From contig NZ_CANPVT010000007.1 in NCBI RefSeq assembly GCF_947581735.1, positions 145,068-209,067 of the forward strand: a DNA stretch of 64,000 nt, read 5' to 3'. This stretch comes from Candidatus Palauibacter soopunensis. Its GTDB lineage: Bacteria > Gemmatimonadota > Gemmatimonadetes > Palauibacterales > Palauibacteraceae. Each line of letters starts with the position of its first letter. Within the stretch, counting starts at the first letter, position 1. Positions 17,083-26,462 of the stretch are shown here, in pieces. Under the pieces are notes generated by a model. It worked only from the letters and a program-made list of their open reading frames with translations, was not told where the DNA came from and did not search any database. A program made the translations under genes and the position numbers.

Positions 17083-17747
17083 GCGGCGGAGTCGCGGGCG
17101 AGTCGCCCGTCCTCCAGCTCGAGTCGACGGATCCGCGGGTGTCGGCGCACGAAGTCCGCGTCGTGGGTGGCCATGAGCACGGCCGTGCCGAGGCGGTTCA
17201 GCATCCCGAACAGCTCGAACACCCCCCCCGCGGCGTCGGGATCGAGGTTGCCCGTGGGCTCATCGGCGAGGAGGATCCGCGGTTCCGTGGCGAGGGCGCG
17301 CGCCACCGCCACGCGCTGCCGTTCTCCGCCCGACAGCTCCGATGGTCGCGAGCGGGCGCGGGCGGCGAGACCCACCTGACTCAGCAGCCGCTGGACGCGC
17401 CCCGCGATCTCGCGGCGCGGCGTCCCGATGACTTCGAGCGCGAAGGCCACGTTCTCCGCGGCGGTCAGCCGTTCCAGCAGCTTGAAGTCCTGAAACACGA
17501 ACCCCACGCGCCGCCGCAGGGCGGGAATGTCCCGGCGGCGGACCCGCCTCGAGTTGTAGCGTGAGACCTGAACCTCGCCTTCGGTCGGCCGGGTCTGGAA
17601 GTGGATCAGTTCGAGCACTGTCGACTTGCCCGCCCCCGACGGTCCCGTGAGGAAGGCGAACTCCCCCTTCCGGAGACGGAACGACACCCCCCGGAGCGCG
17701 TCTCCGGAGCGCGGGTAGGCCTTTGAGACGTTTCTCAGCGAGATCAT
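17079..17747 (-). CDS. ftsE: cell division ATP-binding protein FtsE
   Basis: ABC ATPase, 222 residues. Walker A GPSGAGKST, Q-loop VFQDFKLL, signature LSGGERQRVAVARAL, Walker B ILLADEPTGNLD and switch His in ATHDADF are all present. N-terminal ISLRNVSKAYPRSG is typical of FtsE. It overlaps the pdxA stop as ATGA and ftsX as GTGA, so stoichiometric translation is likely. Acts at the inner face of the cytoplasmic membrane with FtsX. Confidence 0.96.
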   Translation of the reverse strand: MISLRNVSKAYPRSGDALRGVSFRLRKGEFAFLTGPSGAGKSTVLELIHFQTRPTEGEVQVSRYNSRRVRRRDIPALRRRVGFVFQDFKLLERLTAAENVAFALEVIGTPRREIAGRVQRLLSQVGLAARARSRPSELSGGERQRVAVARALATEPRILLADEPTGNLDPDAAGGVFELFGMLNRLGTAVLMATHDADFVRRHPRIRRLELEDGRLARDSAA

Positions 17748-18700
17748 CTCGCGACGGCCCGCGCCGCGCAGAACCGGGCGCAGAGGTCGATGGCGGCGCG
17801 CATCGCTCCCGGATCCGCGATCCCGCGGCCCGCGATATCCATGGCCGTGCCGTGATCCGGAGAAGTTCGCGGGAAGGGAAGCCCGGCCGTGACGTTCACG
17901 CCTTCGTTCATCGCGATCGTCTTCAGCACGGCGAGACCCACATCGTGGTAAGGCGTCACGACCAGGTCCGCCTCCCCCGAAAGCGCCTTCAGGAAGACGG
18001 TGTCCCCGGGGAAGACTCCGAGAATCTCCACGGCGGGGTCCGAAGCGAGCCGCGCGAGCGCCGGCGCGAACACCTCGATCTCCTCGTCACCGAAGAGTCC
18101 ACCTTCGCCGGCGTGCGGATTGAGCCCCGCGAAGGCGAGGCGTGGCCGCTCGATCCCCCACCAGGCGCGCAGCGCTTCGATCGCGATCACGGACCGGCGT
18201 GCGAAGAGGTCCACATCGAGCACGGAGGGTACGTCGCGCAGGGGGAGATGCGCGGTGAGGAGCGCCAGGCGCAGGGATCCGCCGAGGGGCGTGCGCTCGG
18301 CGGACATCATCATCGTGACCTCGCGCGCCCCGGCCAATTCCTGGAGGAACTCCGTATGACCGGGGTGTGTGTACCCCGCGGCCCGCAGGGCGGCCTTGCT
18401 GATCGGAGCCGTGACGATCCCGTCGATGTCTCCCGTCCGCGCCATCGCGACGGCCCGTTCGATGGCCCGCCCCGACAGCACGCCCGCGAGCCTCTCGCCG
18501 CCCGCGGGGTCCCAGTCTCCCACCGCTTCCCGAGGCACCCCTTCCAGGCCGTCCTCCACCTCGCCGAGCGACCGTGGCCCCACGAGGACCGCGTCGATCC
18601 CGTCCACCCCCGAGAACGAGGAGAGCGCCGCCGCGGTCACCTCCGGCCCGATCCCGCGCGGATCCCCCAGCGTGATCCCGAGGCGCGGCATGCGGGTCAT
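17744..18700 (-). CDS. pdxA: 4-hydroxythreonine-4-phosphate dehydrogenase
   Basis: NAD-dependent step of the DXP-dependent pyridoxal phosphate pathway. 318 residues from ATG 18700; ATG 18691 (MPRLGITLGDP) is an equally plausible start, since a GAGGAA lies just upstream of both. Family blocks: GITLGDPRGIGPEV, YTHPGHTEFLQEL with metal-binding His, PYHDVGL and GLPFPRTSPDHGTA. It starts 5 nt after the ppiC/surA stop and overlaps ftsE by 4 nt. In some proteobacteria surA and pdxA are also neighbours. Confidence 0.95.
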   Translation of the reverse strand: MTRMPRLGITLGDPRGIGPEVTAAALSSFSGVDGIDAVLVGPRSLGEVEDGLEGVPREAVGDWDPAGGERLAGVLSGRAIERAVAMARTGDIDGIVTAPISKAALRAAGYTHPGHTEFLQELAGAREVTMMMSAERTPLGGSLRLALLTAHLPLRDVPSVLDVDLFARRSVIAIEALRAWWGIERPRLAFAGLNPHAGEGGLFGDEEIEVFAPALARLASDPAVEILGVFPGDTVFLKALSGEADLVVTPYHDVGLAVLKTIAMNEGVNVTAGLPFPRTSPDHGTAMDIAGRGIADPGAMRAAIDLCARFCAARAVAR

Positions 18701-18705
18701 CTTCC

Positions 18706-20106
18706 TCAGAATCTCACATCGATGTACGTGTTGGAACGCACCTCTTCGAGGATGATGTCGATCTGCTTGCGGGTCCGGAGGCTCTGCCGGATCTGGTCCC
18801 GCACGTCGCCGATCTCGATCGGCCCCTCGGGGCGAAACGTCAGGACATGGACGAGCCCGAACTCCGTGGGACCGCCGCGCTCTACCGGCAGCGGCCCGTA
18901 TACGGTGCCGGCCGTCGGGGCGGTGAGCCCGGACTCGGCGCCCGCGCCCGTGAACTGGCTCACCAGACTCCCGAGCGGGACGTCGTCGAAGCGGATCGCC
19001 TCATCGGCCACCTGCCCGCGAAACAGGGCCACAAGTCGCTCGGGGTCCGCGCCCGCCCGCAGGCTGTCCGCGATCTCAACCGCGAGCGTGCGGGCCGCGT
19101 CGATGTCTTCGTCCTTGATCTCGGGGCGCAGGAGGATGTGGCGCAGAAAACGCTCCGCCCCCCGCTGTCGCTCGACCTTGACGAAGTGGAGTCCGAACTG
19201 CGTCTGCACCGGACCCACCGTCTGGCCGGGGCGCGCCCCCCAGGCGGCGTCGCCGAAGGGTTTCACGAGCAGTTCGCGGTTCATCCAGCCCAACTCGCCG
19301 CCCTGCTCCCTGGTGCCTTCATCATCGGAATGGCGGCGGGCGAGAACCGAAAACTCATCCTCGTTCGCGAAATCGTTCTGAACGCGAACCGTGCGCGCCA
19401 GGACGCTGTCCCGGGCCGCGCCGCTCGGAAGCGGCGTGACCACGAGCCGGTTGTACGAGACGAGCGCGGGGCGCGGAGGCTGGTTCTGCGCGAACTCCTC
19501 GAAGGCGGCCTCGACCTCTTCCTCGCTGACGATGACCGGCGGCAGGTCGGTGCGCTGCTCGAGTTCGATCCGGTAGGCCTGGCGCATCCCTTCGGCATGA
19601 GCCTGGGCGCGGAGCATCTGGCGGAACTGGAGCATGTTCATGCCCGTCTCCTCCACCGCCAGCATCATCTCCTCGTCGGAGGAGAATTGGCCCCTCGTCT
19701 CCCCGAAGTAGCTGTCCGCCATCTCGGCCACGCGGTCCTCGGGCACGGTGACGCCCGCGTTCTTCGCCTGTTGAAGGAAGATGAGGTCGTCGATCATCGC
19801 ATCGAGCACTTCGCGGGCGAACGCGTCCCAGCGTTCGGTCCCCTCGGGCGGAACGCGCGCGCCGCGGGCCTGTAGCTGGTAGAGCGTGACCTGGATGTCG
19901 GAGATCAGGATCGCCGTGTCGCCGACCACGGCCACCATCCGGTCCAGCGTCTCCACGCCGGGGGGAAACTCCGTCGCCCGCACGGTGTCGGGCGCCGCGG
20001 GTTCGTTCTCCTGCAGCCCGGAGAGGGGCGCAATGAGGGCGAGCGCCGCCACGAGCAGGCAGACTCCGGCCCGGAGGGCCTTCATTCCACGATTGATATC
20101 TATCAC
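18706..20106 (-). CDS. SurA/PpiC-type periplasmic peptidyl-prolyl isomerase
   Basis: Predicted outer-membrane protein chaperone/foldase, 466 residues. Signal sequence (LRAGVCLLVAALALIAPL), SurA-like helical N-domain (DRMVAVVGDTAILISDIQVT is the classic opening), then a parvulin domain with SVLARRHSDDEGTREQGGEL and GLHFVKVE, and a second, diverged parvulin-like segment to the C-terminus. The GTG start is one base after the mfd stop and sits 6 nt after GGAGGAG, an exceptionally good Shine-Dalgarno, which favours it over ATG 20085. Followed closely by pdxA. Confidence 0.88.
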   Translation of the reverse strand: MIDINRGMKALRAGVCLLVAALALIAPLSGLQENEPAAPDTVRATEFPPGVETLDRMVAVVGDTAILISDIQVTLYQLQARGARVPPEGTERWDAFAREVLDAMIDDLIFLQQAKNAGVTVPEDRVAEMADSYFGETRGQFSSDEEMMLAVEETGMNMLQFRQMLRAQAHAEGMRQAYRIELEQRTDLPPVIVSEEEVEAAFEEFAQNQPPRPALVSYNRLVVTPLPSGAARDSVLARTVRVQNDFANEDEFSVLARRHSDDEGTREQGGELGWMNRELLVKPFGDAAWGARPGQTVGPVQTQFGLHFVKVERQRGAERFLRHILLRPEIKDEDIDAARTLAVEIADSLRAGADPERLVALFRGQVADEAIRFDDVPLGSLVSQFTGAGAESGLTAPTAGTVYGPLPVERGGPTEFGLVHVLTFRPEGPIEIGDVRDQIRQSLRTRKQIDIILEEVRSNTYIDVRF

Positions 20107-20107
20107 G

Positions 20108-23100
20108 CTAGACTCCTCCGGCGGTCGCCGGAACTTTCATCTCTTTCGCGTCGGCGGTCTCCGGTGCCGCCAGGATCCCCAGGGCTTCCACCAGCAGCGG
20201 CAGCAGGGGCTCGGTTCCCGCCCGTCGCAGGATCAACGATAACGGTTCCAGCCGCCGTACTTCAACGTGCAACTGACGGTCCGCGAGCGCGTTCGTGAGG
20301 AGCCGGAGCCGCGGCGAGGCCGTCGCTTCGAACGAGATTCGGGCGTCGTCGTCGGAGGCCCGGATCCAGTCCGCGCCGACCGCCGCCCCGAGGATCCGGA
20401 GTTCCGCCGCCGCGAGGAGACGCGCCGCGGGGGGCGGAAGGCGGCCGAAGCGATCCTCGAGTTCCGCGCGGAACGCCTTCACCTCTTCCCATTTCGTGAG
20501 ACGCGAGAGACGGCGATAGAGATGCATCTTCACCGGCGACCCGGCGACGTAGGCATCGGGGAGGAACGATTCTCCGTCCACGGAGACCCGGGCGCGCGGC
20601 GCGGGGTCCGAGGATTCTCCCTTCAAGCGCCTGAGGGTGCTCTCGACGAGCCGCTGCCACGTCTCGATCCCCACCGCGGTCGCGAAGCCGCTCTGCTCTC
20701 CGCCCATGAGGTTCCCCGCCCCCCGCAACTCGAGGTCCTTGAGCGCGACCTCGTATCCCGAGCCCAGTTCCGTGTGGTGTTCCAGCACGCGCAGCCGCTC
20801 CGCCGCGTCCGGCGCGACATCGGAGGGGACGACGAGATAGCAGTAGGCCCGGCGGTGTGAGCGGCCGACCCGCCCCCGAAGCTGGTAAAGCTGGGCGAGG
20901 CCGAAGTTGTGGGCCCGGTGGACGATCATCGTGTTCGCGGACGGGACGTCGAGTCCGTTCTCGATGATGGACGTGCAGATGAGGAGATCGATCTCGCCGC
21001 GGACGAAGCGGTGCATGACGTCCTCGAGTTCGCGCTCCGGCATCTGGCCGTGCGCGATGGCGGCCCGCGCTTCGGGCATCAGTCTTTCGACCCGGCTCGC
21101 GGCGGCGTGGATCGTCTCTACGCGGTCGTGGACGAAGAACACCTGGCCGCCGCGGTCGAACTCGCGCCGCAGAGCCTCCTCCAGGATCCCGTCATCCCAG
21201 GACAGCACGTGCGTGATGATCGGCATGCGGTTTCTGGGCGGCGTGCGGATCGTGGAGAGGTCGCGCAGCCCGCCGAGCGCCAGGTGAAGGGTCCGGGGGA
21301 TGGGCGTCGCCGTGAGCGTGAGGACGTCCACCGTCTCGCGGTACTCCTTCAGCCGCTCCTTCTGGCGGACGCCGAAACGCTGCTCCTCGTCGACGATGAG
21401 GAGGCCGAGGTCGCGGAATTCGACGTCGCGCGAGAGGAGCCGGTGCGTGCCGATGACGATGTCGACGGTCCCGGCTCGGAGCCCCGCGATGACGTCGCGC
21501 TGCTCACGGGGAGTGCGGAAGCGCGACAACCCTTCCACGTGCACCGGGAAGCCCGCGAGGCGCTCGCGGAAGGTGGCGAGATGCTGATCCGCCAGGATCG
21601 TGGTCGGGGCGAGCACGGCAACCTGCGCGCCGTCCTGCACCGCCTTGAACGCCGCGCGGATCGCGACCTCCGTCTTCCCGAAGCCGACGTCCCCGCACAC
21701 GAGGCGATCCATCGGGACCGGCGCCTCGAGATCCCCCCGTACGGCCTCCCAGGCGCTGAGTTGATCCGGCGTCTCATCGTAGAGGAAGGCGGACTCCATC
21801 TCGCGCTGCCAGGCGGTCTCGGCGGGGAAGGCGCGGCCGGGCGACATCTTGCGTCGCGCGTAGAGCTGGAGGAGTTCGACCGCCGTGGCCTCGATCGCCC
21901 TGACGGTCCGGTTCCGGAGCTGTTTCCACTTCCGCCGGCCGAGCCTGTGGACCGCGGGCGGCTGGGCGTCGGAGCCGGCGGCGCTCCATCGTTCGATGAG
22001 ATCCAGCCGATAGTGCGGGAGCCTCAGGATTTCGCCGTCGGCGTAGCGGATCTCCATCGTCTCGATCGTCTCGCCGCGCACGTCGACGCGTTGCAGGCCC
22101 ATGTAGCGGCCGATCCCGTGCTCCATGTGAACCACGTAGTCCCCGGGTTCGATGGCCGCGATGGACTCGATGGTCGCGGCGCCGCGCAGCCGGACGCGGT
22201 GGCGGCGATACCGGCGCCGGAACACCTCGTGATCCGTGAGGACGAGCAGGGTGCCGGGGACGCCGACCCTGAACCCGCCGCTGAGCGATCCGATGGCGAG
22301 GGTGACCTCTCGGGCCAGCGCCGCACCCCCGCGTTCGGTGAGGATCTCCTCCAGCCGCTCGACCTGGCCGTCGTTGTCGCAGAAGACGATGAATCGTTCG
22401 CCGCGGGCGCGCGCCGTGCCGATCTCGCCCACGAGCCGCTTCATGTCCCGGTCGATGGAGGGTGGAGGCTCGACCGGAAGCCGGATTGCGGCCGGCGCCT
22501 CCCGCTCCGGGGCCGTGAATTCGAGCCGGCGGAACGCGGCGAGCCTTCGCTCCGCCTCGGTGGGCGAGAGGACGAGAGATTCGGCCGGCTCCGCGCCGGC
22601 GCCGACGCGTTTCCTCGCGTCCCGGACCTCATCCCACAGGCGATCGCGGGCCCGGACGCCCCCTTCCGGCTCGAGGATCAGAGCGAGGGCCGTCGGAGGC
22701 AGCGTCTCGAGGAGGGCGCGCCGCTCCACGTCGCCCGCCGTTTCGGAGCCCCGCAGCGCGATCGGAAGCACATCCACGCTCTCCAGGGTTTCGGTCGAAC
22801 GCTGCGTGAGCGCGTCGAAGCGGCGCACCGATTCCACCTCGTCGCCCCAGAGTTCGATCCGAAGCGGCGCCGGATGTCCGAACGGGAACAGGTCCACGAT
22901 CCCGCCGCGGATCGCGTAATCCCCGACTTCACGCACCGTGTGGGTGCGGCCGAATCCCATCTCCTCGAGGCGGCGGCCGAGTTCGGCCAGAGGGTGCGCG
23001 GCCCCGCGCCGGATCGTGAGGGCGAGGCTCGTGCCGGGTCCGACGGGGATCGGCGCGCGTTCGGCGAGCGCCCGGGCCGTCGTCGTGAGGATGCGGCAGC

Positions 23101-23407
23101 GCCCGCCGAGCAGCGCCCCCATGGCGTCCACGCGCTGGGCCTCGATCTCGATGTGGGGGTCCGCGTCCTCGTACGGAAGGGCCTCTCGTTGCGGATAGCA
23201 GCGGGCGCCGGCGGCCCCGAGCGTGCGGAGGTCCTCGTATAGCGCGTCGGCCCGCTCGGGGGTGTCTGCCACGAGGACGATGGGCGCGCCGACGGCCAGG
23301 TCGTCGAGCGCGAGCGCAAGCGCGGCGGGTCCCGCCCCCGGGAGCGGGTGGACGAACGCACGGGTACCACGCCGCGAGAGCGCCTCCGGGATTCCGGCGG
23401 CTCGCAC
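20108..23407 (-). CDS. mfd: transcription-repair coupling factor
   Basis: Displaces stalled RNA polymerase and recruits UvrA. 1,099 residues. Order: UvrB-like N-terminal modules (residues 1-400), the CarD-like RNA-polymerase interaction domain near 440-500 ([20 protein letters not shown]), then RecG-like motor domains with Walker [18 protein letters not shown] box [23 protein letters not shown] and QLRGRVGRS, and a C-terminal TRCF domain. GTG 23407 is the first usable start in frame but lacks a Shine-Dalgarno. In-frame codons without a standard start extend upstream, so the exact N-terminus is uncertain by a few residues. A good Shine-Dalgarno inside its 3' end serves the next gene. Confidence 0.97.
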   Translation of the reverse strand: MRAAGIPEALSRRGTRAFVHPLPGAGPAALALALDDLAVGAPIVLVADTPERADALYEDLRTLGAAGARCYPQREALPYEDADPHIEIEAQRVDAMGALLGGRCRILTTTARALAERAPIPVGPGTSLALTIRRGAAHPLAELGRRLEEMGFGRTHTVREVGDYAIRGGIVDLFPFGHPAPLRIELWGDEVESVRRFDALTQRSTETLESVDVLPIALRGSETAGDVERRALLETLPPTALALILEPEGGVRARDRLWDEVRDARKRVGAGAEPAESLVLSPTEAERRLAAFRRLEFTAPEREAPAAIRLPVEPPPSIDRDMKRLVGEIGTARARGERFIVFCDNDGQVERLEEILTERGGAALAREVTLAIGSLSGGFRVGVPGTLLVLTDHEVFRRRYRRHRVRLRGAATIESIAAIEPGDYVVHMEHGIGRYMGLQRVDVRGETIETMEIRYADGEILRLPHYRLDLIERWSAAGSDAQPPAVHRLGRRKWKQLRNRTVRAIEATAVELLQLYARRKMSPGRAFPAETAWQREMESAFLYDETPDQLSAWEAVRGDLEAPVPMDRLVCGDVGFGKTEVAIRAAFKAVQDGAQVAVLAPTTILADQHLATFRERLAGFPVHVEGLSRFRTPREQRDVIAGLRAGTVDIVIGTHRLLSRDVEFRDLGLLIVDEEQRFGVRQKERLKEYRETVDVLTLTATPIPRTLHLALGGLRDLSTIRTPPRNRMPIITHVLSWDDGILEEALRREFDRGGQVFFVHDRVETIHAAASRVERLMPEARAAIAHGQMPERELEDVMHRFVRGEIDLLICTSIIENGLDVPSANTMIVHRAHNFGLAQLYQLRGRVGRSHRRAYCYLVVPSDVAPDAAERLRVLEHHTELGSGYEVALKDLELRGAGNLMGGEQSGFATAVGIETWQRLVESTLRRLKGESSDPAPRARVSVDGESFLPDAYVAGSPVKMHLYRRLSRLTKWEEVKAFRAELEDRFGRLPPPAARLLAAAELRILGAAVGADWIRASDDDARISFEATASPRLRLLTNALADRQLHVEVRRLEPLSLILRRAGTEPLLPLLVEALGILAAPETADAKEMKVPATAGGV

Positions 23408-23430
23408 GGTTCGGAGGAACGACGTTCGAA

Positions 23431-25419
23431 TCAGTTCGACGCGCCCGATGTCACCTCGCTCCCTTCACCGTCCGCGCTCGGGCGGCGCGACCGGCCCGGC
23501 GTCGCCAGGTACAGCTCGATCCCGATCAGCGCGAGCGCGAGCGCGATCAACCAGGGGGCCATGTCCCGGCCCCGCCGCGCGCGGAAGATACCGTCTTCCC
23601 AGGCGCTCGCGTCGGGGCCCGCCGTGAATACCGGCCGGCCGGCAAACAGTTCCTCCAGTTCGCGCGGCGCCATCGGCGTGGGATCCGCCTCCTCCGCCGG
23701 CACGTTCGCCGCGAAGTGCGCCTCCACGCCCGCCCCGTCGCTCCCGGTACCCCGGACCGCATACACTCCCGCCCTGAGCGGCGTAAACCGCGCTCCGCCC
23801 TCCACGCCCCGCACCGTCCCGTCGGGGGACTCGACCTCGCTCGCCCACTCCGGGAGGGTCAGCGGCCGCCCCGCCCCGAAATCGGCGAAGGGCCAGGTCG
23901 CCAGGTGAGACCAGTGCACAAGGAGCGCTTCGAGGAAGGGGACCATGGCGGGATGCGCGGGGAGATCGCTGGCGCCGGCGGTGAGCGACGAGGCGGAGAT
24001 CAACGCCAGCCGATCGTCCGACTCCGTGCGGATGAGCCACGGTTCTCCGTCTTCCGTGCGCAGCAGCGCCGTGTCGGCGGTCGACCCGCCGCCCGTCGCG
24101 CGGAGGAGGTAGCGCTGCCGGACCCGAACCCCCGAGAGCGAGAACGCGGCCTCCGGCTCCACGAGTCCGAGGTCGCCCGATCCCGCATCGACGCGTGCCT
24201 GCCAGGCGATCCCGGCGGAGGCCAGTCCCTGGTTGAACGCCGCGAGGTCCACCGGGTCCGCGGGCGGAACGAAGATGACGGTCTCCGCGCCCTCCCACGG
24301 CGCACCGACGCTCGCATCCCCGTCCACGACCGCGACGGCCGCGTTTCCTCCCGTTCCCAGCCGCCCTCCGTCGCGAAGCGTCTCGATCCCGAGTCCGACG
24401 AAGCTGGTTGCGTCGCCGTGGAAGCGGACCGTGGGCGGAGGCACGACCCGGATCGCGAAGTAGCGCAGGTCATCGGCCCGCGCGCCGGCGGGATCCACCT
24501 CCAGCCGCCCTTCGTGCAGCCCCGGCCCGAGTTCCGGAAGGCCGAGGATGGCGCTCGCTCCCCATGGGGCCCGGGCGGCGCCGGCGAGCCGTCCGTCGAG
24601 TTCGAGACGGATGTCCGCTTCCGCCGCGGCGGCGTCCGGCGGATCCACCGGGGCGGACGGCCCGCTGCGCGCGCTCCGCACGATGACGCCGTGCCCCGTC
24701 CCGGACGGCGCGGTCGTGCCGCCCGTGAGTTCGACATCGACGAGAGCGCCGTTCGGCTCGGCCGGCGGCCGGGGCGCGTAGGCCACGAGGGGGGCGGCGT
24801 CGCCGGCCGCCGCCGGGGCGGTCCGCAGAGCCGACGCCTGCAGGTCCGACAGCAACTGGACTTCGCGCCGCCGCTCGCCGTCGGCGGGGAGCGCCGCGGC
24901 GGCCCGCGCCACGACGGCGGCCAGGTCCGCCGCGCCGTCCGTCGGCCGGATTTGCCCGAGCGCCGGCGCGGCCCGCCCCGCGGACACGCCGGCCGCGAGC
25001 GGTTCCCCCACGGTGGGGAAGAGCCACACGCGGTCTTCCGGGCGGGCTGCGGCGAGCGCCGACCGGGCGAGCTCCACGAGCGACTCGAACAGGAGGCGGT
25101 CTTCGTCCAGGCGCCCGACGCTCGCCGAGTTGTCCACGATGAGCGCGAGGTCCGTCGGCTCGTGGTCGTGGGCGCCGCCCCGTCCGATGAGCGGACCCGC
25201 CGCGGCGAGCGCGAGCGCGATCAGGAGGCCGATCCGCACGGCGAGCAGCAGCAGGTCGGAAGCCGCGAGCGACCTCGAGCGCGCGTCTTCCGCGCGGCTC
25301 AGATAGCGGAGCGCCGGGAAGGACACGCGGCGGTCGGTCTGGCGCCGCCGCAGGTGGAGGATGAGCGGCACGACGACGCTCAGTCCGAGCGCCAGCGCCG
25401 ACAGGTAGAGGAAGCTCAA
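23431..25419 (-). CDS. BatA-type membrane protein with VWA-like domain
   Basis: 662 residues from TTG 25419. The opening LSFLYLSALALGLSVVVPLI, followed by LHLRRRQTDRRVSFPALRYL, is the BatA (aerotolerance regulator) N-terminal module with one membrane helix, and a second helix lies near 55-75. A VWA-like segment follows with LIVDNSASVGRLDE (MIDAS-like DxSxS). The C-terminus ends in a helix (MAPWLIALALALIGIELYLA) and a short cytoplasmic tail. In-frame codons to 25665 overlap the DUF58 gene and are Arg/Ser-rich, so they are rejected. It lies 16 nt after a DUF58 gene, the usual Bat/MoxR-associated pairing, but no MoxR ATPase is in the window. Exact role unknown; a membrane stress or envelope function is the family expectation. 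Confidence 0.8.
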   Translation of the reverse strand: MSFLYLSALALGLSVVVPLILHLRRRQTDRRVSFPALRYLSRAEDARSRSLAASDLLLLAVRIGLLIALALAAAGPLIGRGGAHDHEPTDLALIVDNSASVGRLDEDRLLFESLVELARSALAAARPEDRVWLFPTVGEPLAAGVSAGRAAPALGQIRPTDGAADLAAVVARAAAALPADGERRREVQLLSDLQASALRTAPAAAGDAAPLVAYAPRPPAEPNGALVDVELTGGTTAPSGTGHGVIVRSARSGPSAPVDPPDAAAAEADIRLELDGRLAGAARAPWGASAILGLPELGPGLHEGRLEVDPAGARADDLRYFAIRVVPPPTVRFHGDATSFVGLGIETLRDGGRLGTGGNAAVAVVDGDASVGAPWEGAETVIFVPPADPVDLAAFNQGLASAGIAWQARVDAGSGDLGLVEPEAAFSLSGVRVRQRYLLRATGGGSTADTALLRTEDGEPWLIRTESDDRLALISASSLTAGASDLPAHPAMVPFLEALLVHWSHLATWPFADFGAGRPLTLPEWASEVESPDGTVRGVEGGARFTPLRAGVYAVRGTGSDGAGVEAHFAANVPAEEADPTPMAPRELEELFAGRPVFTAGPDASAWEDGIFRARRGRDMAPWLIALALALIGIELYLATPGRSRRPSADGEGSEVTSGASN

Positions 25420-25435
25420 GCCACCCCGGCTCCCG

Positions 25436-26377
25436 TCACCCGCCGGCCCGCCTGCGCATGAACTGCCGCAGCGCGAGCCCGAGGGGAGTGTCCGTCGTGA
25501 GGAGCGCGTAGTCGGCCCCCCAGCGCAGCGCCTCCTTGCGCCAGCCATCGACCGCCGCCTCGACCGCCTCCCGGTACTGCCTGCGGAGCGCCGCGGAGTT
25601 GGCGCCGAGTTCCTCGCCCGTTTCGGGGTCGAAGAAGATCGCCTCCCCCTCCGCGGGAAGTTCACGCTCGCCGGGGTCCATGATGTGGAACAGGATCACC
25701 TCATGGCCGCGGTGCCGGAGATAGCGCAGGGACATCCGCGTCGTATCCGGGTCCACCAGCAGGTCCGAGATGAGCACGACGAGGCCCCGCCGCTGAAGCC
25801 GGCCGGCAATCTCCTTGAGCGCGGAACCCGCATCCGTCCGGCCATCGGCGGCGAGGCGCGTGAGTTCGCCCAGTAGCCGGCGCCAGTGGCGGCGCGTGGT
25901 GCGCGGCGCCATGTGCACCCGCAGCGCCTCATCGAAGGCGATGAGTCCCGTCGCGTCTCCCTGCTGCACGAGGAGCAGCGAAAGCGAAGCCGCGAGCAGC
26001 CGCGCGTAGGCGAGCTTGGTCGGAAAGCGCTCCGCGTCCGACACCCAGCCCATCGACCGGCTCACGTCGACGAGCAGGTAGGCCCGCAGGTTCGTCTCTT
26101 CCTCGTATTGCTTGATGAAGAGGCGGTCCGTCCTCGCGTAGGCCTTCCAGTCCAGGTAACGGAGATCGTCGCCGTGGTTGTACGGGCGATCCTCGGCGAA
26201 TTCGGCGGAGAAGCCGCGCTTCGGCGAGTCGTGGAGCCCGATGAGAAACCCTTCGACGATGTGGCGCGCCACGAGTTCGAGGTGCGAAAGGCCCACGATC
26301 TCGCGCGGACTCGCGAGATCGAGGCGCTGCCGGGAAGCGTCGAGAGCGGAGGTGAGAGTTGCGGTGCCTTCGGTCAT
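25436..26377 (-). CDS. DUF58 domain protein
   Basis: 313 residues. The DUF58 core is clear: DDLRYLDWKAYARTDRLFIK and LLVDVSRSMGW with a MIDAS-like DxSxS. DUF58 proteins are VWA-like partners of MoxR ATPases and Bat proteins. It is first in the long minus-strand run, diverges from the M28 peptidase, and precedes the BatA-like gene by 16 nt. Upstream, TAGTCT sits 6 nt before the ATG and there is no Shine-Dalgarno, so a leaderless message is possible. A 7-bp stem (26397-26414) overlaps its expected -35 region. Function beyond the family expectation is not visible. Confidence 0.88.
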   Translation of the reverse strand: MTEGTATLTSALDASRQRLDLASPREIVGLSHLELVARHIVEGFLIGLHDSPKRGFSAEFAEDRPYNHGDDLRYLDWKAYARTDRLFIKQYEEETNLRAYLLVDVSRSMGWVSDAERFPTKLAYARLLAASLSLLLVQQGDATGLIAFDEALRVHMAPRTTRRHWRRLLGELTRLAADGRTDAGSALKEIAGRLQRRGLVVLISDLLVDPDTTRMSLRYLRHRGHEVILFHIMDPGERELPAEGEAIFFDPETGEELGANSAALRRQYREAVEAAVDGWRKEALRWGADYALLTTDTPLGLALRQFMRRRAGG

Positions 26378-26383
26378 CGGAAA

Positions 26384-26414
26384 AGACTAGCAGCCCGTGG
26401 CGGAGCCCCGCCAC
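26384..26414 (-). promoter_or_regulatory. candidate promoter and hairpin before DUF58 run
   Basis: Minus-strand TAGTCT at 26384-26389 is 6 nt before the DUF58 ATG. A perfect 7-bp inverted repeat, GTGGCGG (26397-26403) and CCGCCAC (26408-26414), lies where a -35 would be. No good -35 hexamer is seen. Both divergent gene runs start from this 85-bp gap, so the hairpin could be a shared operator. Confidence 0.3.
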
Positions 26415-26462
26415 ACGTTGCGGACTTGCCTTCGGTCGAACGTCTCTCCGGGAAGGAAGCAA

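Noticed and set aside
20909-23242. Plus-strand open frame of 777 codons opposite mfd
   Set aside because: Composition is Arg/Asp/Glu-rich without any family motif and it mirrors the third-position GC bias of mfd, whose helicase motifs are complete.
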